A stretch of 64,000 nucleotides of DNA from a candidate division Zixibacteria bacterium HGW-Zixibacteria-1 (GTDB taxonomy: Bacteria > Zixibacteria > MSB-5A5 > GN15 > PGXB01), in NCBI GenBank assembly GCA_002838945.1, contig PGXB01000007.1:1-64000 (forward strand), given 5' to 3'. Below the pieces are notes generated by a model that saw only the letters and a list, made by a program, of their open reading frames with translations, made no database searches and was not told where the DNA came from. Positions 10,297 to 18,616 of this stretch are shown piece by piece (the stretch's first letter is position 1; every line of letters begins with the position of its first letter). A program made the translations under genes and the position numbers.

Positions 10297-10830
10297 ATGT
10301 CCAAGGTTAGAAACTTCACGTCAGTCATGGCACTCCTGGCCGCTCTGTGCTTTGTCGGAATCATGGGTTGTTCGCAATTACCGACTGCGAACGATGAACC
10401 GGTTATAGCCGATAATCCAATTCTGCTAACACGCGCCGCTTCGGCCGCCAAAATTCTGGGCGATTCGGCCTATGTGGAAACCATCATATCCGCACAGCTG
10501 GGCGGTGTCGTCAGCCTCATTGATGTGGAACTGTCTTTCCCGCCCGGGTCTCTGAACAATGACACTTTGATTTCTATTGCCATCCCCGACCTCTTCGTTT
10601 TCGAAAATCACTTCGGAACCGACGGTCTGGTATTTAATATGCCGGTCAAGGTTGTCATGAGTTATCGCGACGCCGATCTTACCGGAATCGATGAAACCTC
10701 GATCAAGATGGCATGGTACAATGACTCGTTCGATCACTGGGACATTATTGATTGTGAAATCAATTTTGAAAACAAGACAGTTACGGCATTTGTCAATCAC
10801 TTCTCTGCTTACGGACTGATTTCTGACTAA
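10297..10830 (+). CDS. Lipoprotein with ZU5-like domain
   Basis: The protein has 177 aa. The N-terminus is a lipoprotein signal: basic start, hydrophobic core and lipobox GIMGC, predicting acylation of Cys25. The rest is a single beta-rich domain (VSLIDVELSFPPGSLNNDT ... VVMSYRDADLTGIDETSIK ... FVNHFSAYGLI) that resembles ZU5-like domains found in extracellular bacterial proteins; the SFPPGSL and HFSxYGL motifs are characteristic. The start has the ribosome binding site AGGAG seven bases upstream. It precedes two TPR genes on the same strand and may be the first gene of that unit. The molecular role is unknown. Confidence 0.75.
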   Translation: MSKVRNFTSVMALLAALCFVGIMGCSQLPTANDEPVIADNPILLTRAASAAKILGDSAYVETIISAQLGGVVSLIDVELSFPPGSLNNDTLISIAIPDLFVFENHFGTDGLVFNMPVKVVMSYRDADLTGIDETSIKMAWYNDSFDHWDIIDCEINFENKTVTAFVNHFSAYGLISD

Positions 10831-10874
10831 GGAGACTGAACCGGTTAACAAAACGGTAACAGGTGGTAATTAAT

Positions 10875-11942
10875 ATGAAGACCAGTGCAGATCGAAAGAG
10901 AGGTGATCGTATGACCCACAGCGCACAGCAACTGCTCGAACTGGCCAGGGACTGGATGAAGCAGGGCAACATTACGATTGCATTTCAATTGCTCAATGAT
11001 GCACTCAAGCGAAAGGAATCCTCAGAGGATAAAGTCATCCGTGGCGAGATATCCAAAGAAATCGGCCGGATTCATATGCAGACCGGTGAATGGAGCCGGG
11101 CCGAAGACGCTTACAATCAGGCGACCTCATTATTCCTTGACCAGGGTTACTTCAAAGGTGCGGCCGAATCAGTCCGGAATCTCGCCAATATGAAATTCCA
11201 GCTCGGGCAATTCAGCGATTCGAACTCTCTGTGTGAAAAAGCCGTCGGTTGGGCGACTCATTCCGGCGACTTTCAACTGCGCGCCACCATACTTAACACT
11301 CAAGGAGCCATCAAATCAATTGAAGGCAAACAGCATGAGTCGATTAAGATATTTAAGCTGTGTTTATCCGATTTCAGGCGATCAGGCAACAGGCTCAGAG
11401 AAGCCTATGTCCTTCATAATATCGGTCTGGCTTATCTGGAAATAAGCGAATTTGCAAATGCGTCCACAGCGCTCGAGGAAGCCCTGTCTCTGGCCCTGGA
11501 GAGCAAAGATGCCACACTGGTGGAACTTTGTTATCAGAACATGGCCAAACTACACTTGCGACAGGGCGACGCCGTCGCGGCACGGTCACTGATCAAATCG
11601 GCCGGGGAATTGCTTGAAACGCTCAAATCCCCCAATCTGGCGGCAGATCTATCCATAATCGAGGCCGTGGCGATGAGGATGACCGGCGACCTGACCGGAG
11701 CCGAAAATATTCTGGAGCAGACCCTGGTAAAAGCGCGCGAACACGGCCTTTTGCAGCACGAAGGTGAAATCCTTTATGAAGCCGGATTGGTGGCAATTGA
11801 ACGGGGGCAGGCCGAAATGGCCCGCTCGCGCCTGGAAGCGGCAATAACACTTTTTAAGAAAACCGGTGGTGCACAGCTTGAAAAAGCAATAAACAAGCTA
11901 AAGGTTTTGGAAGCTTCGGCGAAACATTCACTAAGAATCTAA
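10875..11942 (+). CDS. Cytoplasmic tetratricopeptide repeat protein
   Basis: This protein of about 355 aa is built almost entirely of TPR units (for example AEDAYNQATSLFLDQGYFKGAAE, YVLHNIGLAYLEISEFANA, AENILEQTLVKAREHGL). It has no signal peptide or membrane segment, so it is likely cytoplasmic. Its repeat style matches the N-terminal half of the next protein, the TPR/HD-GYP protein 18 bases downstream, suggesting an operon and perhaps a partner or an old duplication. AGGTGG at 10861-10866 supports ATG 10875; AGAGAGGTGAT before ATG 10911 supports an equally good shorter form. No catalytic motif is visible. Confidence 0.8.
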   Translation: MKTSADRKRGDRMTHSAQQLLELARDWMKQGNITIAFQLLNDALKRKESSEDKVIRGEISKEIGRIHMQTGEWSRAEDAYNQATSLFLDQGYFKGAAESVRNLANMKFQLGQFSDSNSLCEKAVGWATHSGDFQLRATILNTQGAIKSIEGKQHESIKIFKLCLSDFRRSGNRLREAYVLHNIGLAYLEISEFANASTALEEALSLALESKDATLVELCYQNMAKLHLRQGDAVAARSLIKSAGELLETLKSPNLAADLSIIEAVAMRMTGDLTGAENILEQTLVKAREHGLLQHEGEILYEAGLVAIERGQAEMARSRLEAAITLFKKTGGAQLEKAINKLKVLEASAKHSLRI

Positions 11943-11960
11943 TTTCAAAGGGTGAAGGCA

Positions 11961-13829
11961 ATGGTGCAATTGGACAACATTCGGGCACAGGAAAGCGGAA
12001 ACGGCAACTGGAATGACACTCTGTCCGAGTTTCTCAGCCTGGCCCGCACAGCCATTGCCGAATTCGATTATGAACGCGCCCTTAGACACCTCTCGACAAT
12101 GGAGGAATTGTGCGAGCGCAAGGGGCTTCCGAATGATTCGCTGGAACTACGCTATGAACTGCATAGCGAAAAAGGGCGGGCTCTTTCCAAAATGGGGCGA
12201 TACTCTGAAGCGGTCGACGAATACCAGAAACTGCTTGAATTCTGCCAGAATCATAAACTGGTTGAACAGCGGGTCGAAGTCTTTCTCGAAATCGGTCAGC
12301 TTCTGGCTAAAACCGGAGAGCATGACCGGGCCCTTGGCTATGTCCATCGCGCCCTTTCGGGTTACCGCCGGCTGAATGACTCCAACGGAGTCTGCCGGAG
12401 CCTCCGGAATCTGGGCGTCATCTATATCGAACTTGGTGAGTTCGATGACGCCGAGACCGTTTACGAGGAGGCCATTGGAATCTCGCTCGAGAACAATTTC
12501 AGACTTCTCTACGCGGACCTTCACAATAATCTCGGGACCATCAAGAACATCAAGGGCGACTGGAAAGCCGCTCTTGATTGCTATTACAGGGCAAGAGAAG
12601 TATATGATCAGGAAGGTGAAGTCAGAAAAAGCGCCTATAATCTGAATAATATTGGAATCACCCTTATGGAGCAGGAGCAGTATGAAAACGCCCGCGACAT
12701 CTTTCAGTCGGCTCTGGATGTGGCCGGGACCATTAAGGATGCTTCGCTCCTGCTGATTCTGAACATTAATCTGACTGACTTATCATTGAAAATGGGCGCT
12801 TTTTCCCGGGCCAAACAGTACCTGGATGCGGCCGAAGATTATTTCCTGAGAAAAAATTTGAAAAACGGGCAATTGGCCGAAGTCGGTAAGTTGACCGGGA
12901 AAATTGCCCTGCATGAACAGGACTTTGACAAGGCTCTTGATTGTTTCGACCGGGCTCTGGAACTCTGCGAGGAACTCGGCCTGCAATATCAACAAGCCGA
13001 AGTTCTTTTTGAAAAGGGAAACCTCTTTCTTATTACCGAACAGCATGTGGAAGCGCTCCAGGTGCTCGAATCCGCCTTTAAGCTTTTCCATCAACTTGAT
13101 GTCACCGGGCGCGTCGAAAAAACCGAAAAACTGATCAGCTCTATCGAGGAGTTGTATCTCAGGATTTTTGAGGCTATGGCAGGCAAAGTCGATCAGAAGG
13201 ATCCTTATACCAAGGGTCATTCCGATCGCGTGGCAAATATTTCTTTGATCCTGGCCCGAAGTCTGGGCCTCTCCGATCATGACATCAAGGCGGTTGTCGC
13301 CGGAGCACTGCTGCATGATATCGGAAAACTGAAGACCCCCGACGAGATCCTCAAAAAGACCGGTCGCCTGACCAGCGAGGAATATGAAGAAATCAAAAAT
13401 CATCCCGATGCCGGCGTTCAACTCCTGTCCGGAATCACCCTTCCCTGGAATGTTATCCCGCTGATACGCTATCATCATGAAAAATATGACGGAACCGGAT
13501 ACCCGACCGGTCTTGCCGGCGAAGATATTCCGCTTGGCGCCAGAGTAATTTGCCTGGCCGATGTCTTTGATGCCCTGACATCGGAACGTCCCTATCGCGA
13601 AGCCTTCTCGCCCCGGAAGGCGCTGGAAGTAATGAAATTCGAAATGCTGGCCGCTTTTGACCGGCTCGGGCTGGAAACGCTCGACCGGCTGGTCAACAAT
13701 GGCAAATTGGATAAAGTCATCAACCGGCATACTGATTCCGACGAGCTCTATAAAATTTGGGCGCAATGCCGGATAGATGCAGGCTATGAAGCCTGTCAGC
13801 CTAACGTCGCCGAACATGTTCCGGCATAG
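11961..13829 (+). CDS. TPR protein fused to an HD-GYP phosphodiesterase domain
   Basis: Residues 1 to about 400 of 622 form TPR-like repeats. The remainder is an HD-GYP domain with the expected signature: KGHSDRVANIS, the metal-binding HDIGKLKTPDEIL, HPDAG, and YHHEKYDGTGYPTGLAGEDIP followed by ADVFDALTSERPYR. HD-GYP enzymes hydrolyse cyclic di-GMP or related cyclic dinucleotides, so the protein probably couples a protein-protein interaction input to second-messenger breakdown. All conserved His/Asp positions are present, so activity is expected. AAAGGGTGA precedes ATG 11961 at good distance; a GTG nine bases earlier overlaps that ribosome binding site. It is likely co-transcribed with the TPR gene upstream. 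Confidence 0.92.
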   Translation: MVQLDNIRAQESGNGNWNDTLSEFLSLARTAIAEFDYERALRHLSTMEELCERKGLPNDSLELRYELHSEKGRALSKMGRYSEAVDEYQKLLEFCQNHKLVEQRVEVFLEIGQLLAKTGEHDRALGYVHRALSGYRRLNDSNGVCRSLRNLGVIYIELGEFDDAETVYEEAIGISLENNFRLLYADLHNNLGTIKNIKGDWKAALDCYYRAREVYDQEGEVRKSAYNLNNIGITLMEQEQYENARDIFQSALDVAGTIKDASLLLILNINLTDLSLKMGAFSRAKQYLDAAEDYFLRKNLKNGQLAEVGKLTGKIALHEQDFDKALDCFDRALELCEELGLQYQQAEVLFEKGNLFLITEQHVEALQVLESAFKLFHQLDVTGRVEKTEKLISSIEELYLRIFEAMAGKVDQKDPYTKGHSDRVANISLILARSLGLSDHDIKAVVAGALLHDIGKLKTPDEILKKTGRLTSEEYEEIKNHPDAGVQLLSGITLPWNVIPLIRYHHEKYDGTGYPTGLAGEDIPLGARVICLADVFDALTSERPYREAFSPRKALEVMKFEMLAAFDRLGLETLDRLVNNGKLDKVINRHTDSDELYKIWAQCRIDAGYEACQPNVAEHVPA

Positions 13830-13869
13830 CCTTTTTCAGGCTCCGGAATTTCCATAATTACCGATTTTT

Positions 13870-14118
13870 TTGTCCGAGCCCATCATTTATATTTTGAAGG
13901 CCAAGCGCATTTCGAATATATTATCGGATGTGACCAAAAATGGACCCGAAAATAAGACTGATCCGGCCTGCCCCATGCCGTCGAAGTCGGAAACGGTAAT
14001 TTATATCAAGGAGGGGCAACTCTGCCCCAATTGCCGTTTTGCCAAATTGATTCGGGAACCGGGGCGTATTATCCGCTGCCCGATTTGCGGCTGGGGCAAT
14101 GCCGCCGGATGCACCTGA
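13870..14118 (+). CDS. Possible small zinc-ribbon protein
   Basis: An open frame of 82 codons ends in a compact two-CxxC ribbon, CPNCRFAKLIREP then RCPICGWGNAAGC, which could bind one zinc ion. The frame begins at a TTG without a ribosome binding site; GTG at 13930 or ATG at 13975 are alternatives that keep the ribbon. It fills a stretch of nearly 400 bases between the HD-GYP gene and the phosphatidyltransferase gene in which nothing else is visible. The cysteine spacing argues for a real short protein, while the poor start argues against it. Confidence 0.35.
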   Translation: MSEPIIYILKAKRISNILSDVTKNGPENKTDPACPMPSKSETVIYIKEGQLCPNCRFAKLIREPGRIIRCPICGWGNAAGCT

Positions 14119-14217
14119 TAACATTAGGTGCATCGCCGGTCGGCGATCGACCCCCCCTGCAATCACTGTTGACTGACAGGCATAAAAGACTTATCCTCAA
14201 ATCGTATTTAAATAATT

Positions 14218-14922
14218 TTGCTTTTCGAGAATCGACTGTTGAGTATAAAATTAAACATCAAAACCGGCGACTTGCTCCTCCCCCCCAATTTGATGTCGCT
14301 GCTCCGCATTGCCCTGACCGCTCCGATCGCTTATTTTCTGGCACAAGACAGCGATGCCGGCGCCCTGACCGCCGCTGGCCTGCTTATCGCAGCCGGGGCC
14401 ACCGATTTTCTGGACGGCCTGATGGCTCGCAAACTGAATCAAATTACCGCCATGGGACACATTCTCGACCCGCTGGCCGACAAACTTCTGGCCATTATAT
14501 TGATCATCGAACTTATCATCTTCCGGGATTTCCCCATCTGGCTGGCCGTTGCCGTATTTCTCCGCGATTTGGTGATTCTGACCGCGGGCCTTAAAATTAT
14601 AAGGGGCCGCCATGAAATCGCGGCCTCGAGTCTCAGTGGAAAATATTATTTCGCGTCACTGGCGATACTTCTGGGAAGCTATATTCTTCGTTTTGAGTTC
14701 GGCATAAATCTCTTCTTCTGGATCGTCCTGATATTCTTCACCATGTCATCGATCAATTACGGGCGAGCCTTCGCCGCGATCCTGCGCAACAAACGGATTC
14801 CGCAATTTAATGACCGGCCGATTTATGTCCGGATCCGGGGGATTCTTAATCTGTCTGTCTGGATCATCTTTCTCTATCGTTTATATACCGATATCCTGTC
14901 AAAATTTATCAGTACTATATAA
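14218..14922 (+). CDS. CDP-alcohol phosphatidyltransferase family protein
   Basis: This is a polytopic inner-membrane enzyme that transfers a phosphatidyl group from a CDP-alcohol to another alcohol in phospholipid synthesis. The family signature D-G-x2-A-R-x8-G-x3-D-x3-D is complete, from DGLMARKLN to GHILDPLAD. About five or six hydrophobic segments follow, including IILIIELIIFRDFPIWLAV and the C-terminal LSVWIIFLYRLY. The acceptor alcohol cannot be read from sequence; a phosphatidylglycerophosphate synthase (PgsA-like) role is the most common. The start is uncertain: TTG at 14218 is the longest, TTG 14242 and ATG 14293 are alternatives, and an N-terminus near LLPPNLMSLLRI fits the family best. 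Confidence 0.85.
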   Translation: MLFENRLLSIKLNIKTGDLLLPPNLMSLLRIALTAPIAYFLAQDSDAGALTAAGLLIAAGATDFLDGLMARKLNQITAMGHILDPLADKLLAIILIIELIIFRDFPIWLAVAVFLRDLVILTAGLKIIRGRHEIAASSLSGKYYFASLAILLGSYILRFEFGINLFFWIVLIFFTMSSINYGRAFAAILRNKRIPQFNDRPIYVRIRGILNLSVWIIFLYRLYTDILSKFISTI

Positions 14923-15001
14923 TCACTTCTAATGGGCATTGTTAGTATCGCAGCTTTCATAACTCGATAAATATAAGTCTGAACTGAAATCTCTCGTGCA
15001 A

Positions 15002-15032
15002 AAAAAAGACCGCTCATATGAGCGGTCTTTAA
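15002..15032 (-). terminator. Rho-independent terminator for prs-rplY
   Basis: AAGACCGCTCAT / ATGAGCGGTCTT forms a strong stem, followed on the minus strand by a run of T. It lies 40 bases after the rplY stop. The plus-strand reading has only a short T run. Confidence 0.85.
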
Positions 15033-15070
15033 TTCCTGTTCGATTTGCCGAAATTCTGCAAATAAAAAAA

Positions 15071-15745
15071 CTATTTCTTCTCGGTCTCTTCTTTCTTTTC
15101 TTCGCCTTCGGCAGCACCCTCGGCAGCCTCGCCTTCAGCCGCTTCGCCTTCGGCGCCTTCACCGGCAGCCGCTTCGGCAACCTTGATGACTGTCGGCGGA
15201 ACGACCGTCACAATCGTCCGCACCGGAGGGGTTAGAATATCCACTTTATCGAGCTGTATGTAGCTGACATGAATCGAGTCGCCAATCTCCAGCTTGGAGA
15301 CATCCAGCTCTATCCTGTCCGGAATATCGATAGGCAGGCAGGCGATCTCGAGATCGCGAAGAATATGCTGCAATATGCCGCCCAGCTTGACCCCCTCGGG
15401 TGTTCCGGTAAGGTGCACGCGGACCGTCATATTGAGTTTCTTCTTCATGGAAACCTGATAAAAATCGACATGTTCATACCCGCCGGTTACCGGTTCCCTT
15501 TGCAGTTCGCGGATAATGACCTTGCGCGGCTCCTTCTCATCATTCAGATTAAGATCGATCAGTTTACCGGTGCCGCCCTGCGCACGCAGCAGAGCCGCCA
15601 GTTCTTTGATATTGATCGAAACCGGTTGCGCTTCCGTCTCCGGGCCGTAAACCACGCCTGGCATCAGTCCTCTTGCTCGCAATTTGCGGGCAGTACCTTT
15701 TCCAACGCCGTCTCTTCGTTCGGCAATAAGTTTGATTTCATCCAT
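15071..15745 (-). CDS. rplY: 50S ribosomal protein L25/Ctc
   Basis: This is the 5S rRNA-binding ribosomal protein of the long CTC (general stress) form, 224 aa. The N-terminal L25 domain (RDGVGKGTARKLRARGLMPGVVYGP) is followed by the beta-barrel TL5-like C-terminal domain (FYQVSMKKKLNMTVRVHLTGTPEGVK-type strand, DIPDRIELDVSKLEIGDSIHV). A low-complexity Ala/Glu/Gly tail of about 40 residues ends in KK. A TTG at 15763 would extend the frame, but it overlaps the GGAGG at 15757-15761. ATG 15745, giving MDEIKLIAERR, is therefore the start. It follows prs by 33 bases, the same order as prs-ctc in Bacillus, and shares its promoter and terminator. Confidence 0.93.
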   Translation of the reverse strand: MDEIKLIAERRDGVGKGTARKLRARGLMPGVVYGPETEAQPVSINIKELAALLRAQGGTGKLIDLNLNDEKEPRKVIIRELQREPVTGGYEHVDFYQVSMKKKLNMTVRVHLTGTPEGVKLGGILQHILRDLEIACLPIDIPDRIELDVSKLEIGDSIHVSYIQLDKVDILTPPVRTIVTVVPPTVIKVAEAAAGEGAEGEAAEGEAAEGAAEGEEKKEETEKK

Positions 15746-15778
15746 TTCTATCTCAACCTCCAAATATTTATTTTCATA

Positions 15779-16723
15779 TCAGTCGGGAAAATCGTTAAAC
15801 AGCGAAGAAACCGATTTTTCACCCGATATTCTCATAATGGCTTCGCCAAAAAGATTGGCGCAGGACATCACCTCAAATTTATCCGTCAGTTTTTTCTGAG
15901 GTCCATTTATCGAATCGGAAATAAACATCTTCTTTATAGCCGATTCCTGGATTCTTTCTATGGCATTACCGGAAAGCACGGCATGCGTACAAATCGCCAT
16001 AATGCTGATCGCCCCGGCATTGGCCAAAGCATTGGCGGCCTGGCACAGAGTGCCGGCGGTATCAACCATATCATCGCGAATTATAATATTCTTATCCTTT
16101 ACATTACCGATAATATTGACCACTTCCGAAAAATTCGGCGCCGGGCGCCTCTTATCTATAATGGCCAGGTCGGCCTTAAAATGCTTGGCAAAGGCCCTCG
16201 CCATTTTTATCGAACCGACATCCGGCGAAACGATTACGAGCGGATCGCACTCAATATTTGAAACCATATCCTTAAAGACTCTGGTCGAATAAAGGTGGTC
16301 GTGAGGAAGATCGAAGAAACCCTGAATTTGGGAAGCGTGAAGATCCAGCGTGATAATCCTCTGGGCGCCCGCAGTCGTGATCAGATTAGCCATTAACTTG
16401 GCCGCAATCGCCACCCGGGGCCGGTCTTTGCGATCCTGCCGCGCATAACCGAAATAAGGAATTACCGCCGTTATCCTGGCGGCCGAGGCCCGCCGCGAAG
16501 CTTCAATGAGCATCAACAGCTCAATGATATTATCCGCCGGAGCATTAGTGGGCTGTATAATGAATACATCGGCCCCGCGGATATTCTCATTAATCTGGAC
16601 AAATATCTCACCGTCCGAGAACCGCTTTACCTCACAAGCGGCCAGCTCAATTCCAATATACTTGGCAATTTTTTCCGCCAGGGGGCGGTTCGAATTACCG
16701 GTAATTAACTTCAACTCAGGCAC
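15779..16723 (-). CDS. prs: Ribose-phosphate pyrophosphokinase
   Basis: This enzyme makes 5-phosphoribosyl-1-pyrophosphate from ribose 5-phosphate and ATP for nucleotide, His, Trp and NAD synthesis, in the cytoplasm. The 314 aa match the class I enzyme. Visible motifs are RFSDGEIFVQINENIRG, the ATP-binding ARQDRK, the metal-binding LDLHASQIQGFF and the PRPP-binding loop around IIRDDMVDTAGTL. It is the first gene after a good sigma-70 promoter at 16768-16796 and is followed by rplY. Upstream on the same strand are tRNA-Gln, spoVG and ispE, the conserved order of this region in many bacteria. Confidence 0.96.
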   Translation of the reverse strand: MPELKLITGNSNRPLAEKIAKYIGIELAACEVKRFSDGEIFVQINENIRGADVFIIQPTNAPADNIIELLMLIEASRRASAARITAVIPYFGYARQDRKDRPRVAIAAKLMANLITTAGAQRIITLDLHASQIQGFFDLPHDHLYSTRVFKDMVSNIECDPLVIVSPDVGSIKMARAFAKHFKADLAIIDKRRPAPNFSEVVNIIGNVKDKNIIIRDDMVDTAGTLCQAANALANAGAISIMAICTHAVLSGNAIERIQESAIKKMFISDSINGPQKKLTDKFEVMSCANLFGEAIMRISGEKSVSSLFNDFPD

Positions 16724-16767
16724 GGTTCTTCCCCAATTTTTTAAAAACCCGTCTTCTCAAGTCAAGT

Positions 16768-16796
16768 ATTATAATAGAAAACCGAGGTTTTGGCAA
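16768..16796 (-). promoter_or_regulatory. prs: Sigma-70 promoter for prs-rplY
   Basis: On the minus strand a -35 TTGCCA (16791-16796) and a perfect -10 TATAAT (16768-16773) are separated by 17 bases. Transcription should start near 16761, leaving a short leader before the prs ATG at 16723. Confidence 0.7.
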
Positions 16797-17145
16797 ATGG
16801 TAATTTAAGGGAATATTAATAAATTGGTTCCGGCGCCGGACGCGGTAAAGTGGGAGCAGATTATTGATGTTTGAGCCAAAAGCATTGGCCCTCCAAGAAT
16901 TACAATCGAATAATCTAAGATCAATATAGTGAAATGACCCTTATGCAAACGGGAATCAATAACCGAGATTCTATAACAGGGGTTGGCGCAGAACGCTTTC
17001 ACTTTTGGAAGGTATTTGAAGGAATGGACCGATGGCCGGCACATAATATTTTTATAAGCCGGCAGGATTGGACATCTATAAAACTCGGATTACTTTGGGA
17101 GAATGACCGCTTAGGCAGACCGACAGGCCAAAACATCCTAATATG
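16797..17145. other. Intergenic stretch between prs promoter and tRNA-Gln
   Basis: These roughly 350 bases hold no convincing gene. The open frames here (for example 16805-17044 minus) lack a ribosome binding site and any recognisable motif. In Bacillus the corresponding place carries glmU; no trace of it is visible here. Confidence 0.6.
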
Positions 17146-17217
17146 CTGGGGTGGCAGGATTCGAACCTGCGAATGCAAGCTCCAAAGGCTTGTGTCTTAC
17201 CGCTTGACGACACCCCA
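17146..17217 (-). tRNA. tRNA-Gln (anticodon TTG)
   Basis: On the minus strand the acceptor arms TGGGGTG and CACCCCA pair fully, with discriminator G. The anticodon stem CAAGC/GCTTG encloses loop CTTTGGA, giving anticodon TTG (reads CAA/CAG). The T arm GCAGG TTCGAAT CCTGC is canonical. CCA is not encoded. It begins two bases after the spoVG stop, so it is probably processed from the ispE-spoVG transcript. Confidence 0.95.
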
Positions 17218-17219
17218 GT

Positions 17220-17492
17220 TTAATAGACTTCGGTACGGCTTTTCAATTCCACTTCATAAGCCTTAAGGACCGCCTCCTCGACAACTCTGCGGGCATCGTT
17301 ATTAACCGGGTGAGCAATATCCTGATGAGTCCCATCGGGTCTCCGACGGCTCGGCATGGATACAAAAAAGCCCCGGCCTCCCGAAATAATCTTCATCCCG
17401 CGAATAACGAACATATCGTCGAAGGTTACATTGGCAAAGCCCTTTAATTTGTCTTCGTCGCGTAATATAATACGCACTTCAGTTATTTCCAC
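17220..17492 (-). CDS. spoVG: Septation/regulatory protein SpoVG
   Basis: SpoVG is a small RNA- and DNA-binding regulator found in many non-sporulating bacteria. The 90 aa begin EITEVRIILRDEDKLKGFANV and contain the family motif FVIRGMKIISGGRGFFVSMP followed by RRRPDGTHQDIAHPVNN, a near-complete match to the family. The frame is open further upstream, into the end of ispE, but GTG 17492 is preceded by GGAGG seven bases away and matches the family N-terminus. It lies between ispE and tRNA-Gln. Confidence 0.94.
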   Translation of the reverse strand: MEITEVRIILRDEDKLKGFANVTFDDMFVIRGMKIISGGRGFFVSMPSRRRPDGTHQDIAHPVNNDARRVVEEAVLKAYEVELKSRTEVY

Positions 17493-17518
17493 GGTAAATC
17501 CTCCAGCCGACCTAAAAA

Positions 17519-18397
17519 TTAAATAAATCCGTCCCAGGCTGGCAGAGAAATCGGACGCACAAAGAAAATATCCCACTCCCCCTGGGTTAACTGAGAAAAA
17601 ACCTTCTCATCGGGCTTGTTCCCAAAAAGGCCGAACATTGTCGGTCCTGATCCACTCATTCGAGCCAATAAGGCTCCGGCGGATTTTAACATCCGCCCGA
17701 TTTGAGTCAGGACAGGGTAGCGGCTGAAATGATTCGTCTCAAAATCATTTCCCAGCGTCATGATCTGTGCGACCAAATCCGCGAAATCACTACAAGCTGA
17801 GAACTTAACGCCGGCATCCGATGATGTCAAGCCCAAATTAAGCCGCTCATAACTCTCTTTTGTTGAAACTGCAATTTTGGGAACAACTAATGCAATCGAA
17901 TAATCAAAAGGCAGATTAATATCCCTTATCTTATCACCCCTTCCGGTGACCTCAGCCTGCCCCGATGAAAAGAAGAAAGGAATATCGGAACCAAGCTCAA
18001 GGCCGATTTTGATCATTTCACTGGTATCAAGATCCAATTCGAAAAGTTTATTAATGGCGTATATTGTTGCTGCCGAGTCAGATGACCCTCCGGCCATGCC
18101 GGCGGCAACCGGTATGTTTTTCTGAAGAATTATATCGATCCCGCCCTCCGGAACAAACCTGTCCAACATTAGCCGGGCGGTCTTGGTTATCAGGTTCCCA
18201 TCGCCTGTTGGTACTGCATAAGCACCTTCACAATAAAGGTTTAGCCCCCTTTTATCCCCTTTGGTAAAGGTTAAATTATCAAAGAGGTCTATCGCCTGGA
18301 ACCACGAACAGATGTCGTGAAATCCGTCGGGTCTCATCCCCAACACATTCAAAAATAAATTAATTTTCGCTGGTGTCCGTAATTTTAGCATGTCCAT
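17519..18397 (-). CDS. ispE: 4-diphosphocytidyl-2-C-methyl-D-erythritol kinase
   Basis: IspE is the GHMP kinase of the non-mevalonate isoprenoid pathway that phosphorylates CDP-methylerythritol at the 2-hydroxyl. The N-terminal substrate motif PAKINLFLNVLGMRPDGFH, the ATP-binding glycine loop PVAAGMAGGSSDSAA and the late ARMSGSGPTMFGLF are all present. The frame can be extended to GTG 18472, but the extra 25 residues (YRIFEKKNIFIVSKLR) are not family-like. ATG 18397 or ATG 18391 gives the usual N-terminus; 18397 is used, 292 aa. It heads the ispE-spoVG-tRNA-Gln run and is divergent from the aconitase gene. Confidence 0.93.
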   Translation of the reverse strand: MDMLKLRTPAKINLFLNVLGMRPDGFHDICSWFQAIDLFDNLTFTKGDKRGLNLYCEGAYAVPTGDGNLITKTARLMLDRFVPEGGIDIILQKNIPVAAGMAGGSSDSAATIYAINKLFELDLDTSEMIKIGLELGSDIPFFFSSGQAEVTGRGDKIRDINLPFDYSIALVVPKIAVSTKESYERLNLGLTSSDAGVKFSACSDFADLVAQIMTLGNDFETNHFSRYPVLTQIGRMLKSAGALLARMSGSGPTMFGLFGNKPDEKVFSQLTQGEWDIFFVRPISLPAWDGFI

Positions 18398-18616
18398 ATC
18401 TCTAAGAGTAATATGACGAAGTTTTGATACAATAAAAATGTTCTTTTTTTCAAAAATTCGATATTTTTTCACAATTTACTCCAAAAAAATCTATTTATAT
18501 CGCCTTTTGCCAAAATATCCCCATTTTTTACTCCAAACAAAATTATTGACTTTTCGGATGCAGTCCGTTTCTTATGTATTCTTGATATAAAAAGCGTCTA
18601 TTGAAGGAGTTGTAGA

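Noticed and set aside
12783-13817. Minus-strand frame of 344 codons opposite the HD-GYP gene
   Set aside because: The plus strand carries clear TPR and HD-GYP motifs; the opposite frame has none.
15269-16261. Plus-strand frame of 330 codons over rplY and prs
   Set aside because: Antisense shadow of two well-recognised genes.
16805-17044. Short minus-strand frame upstream of prs
   Set aside because: No ribosome binding site, no motif, and it covers the leader region of prs only by chance.
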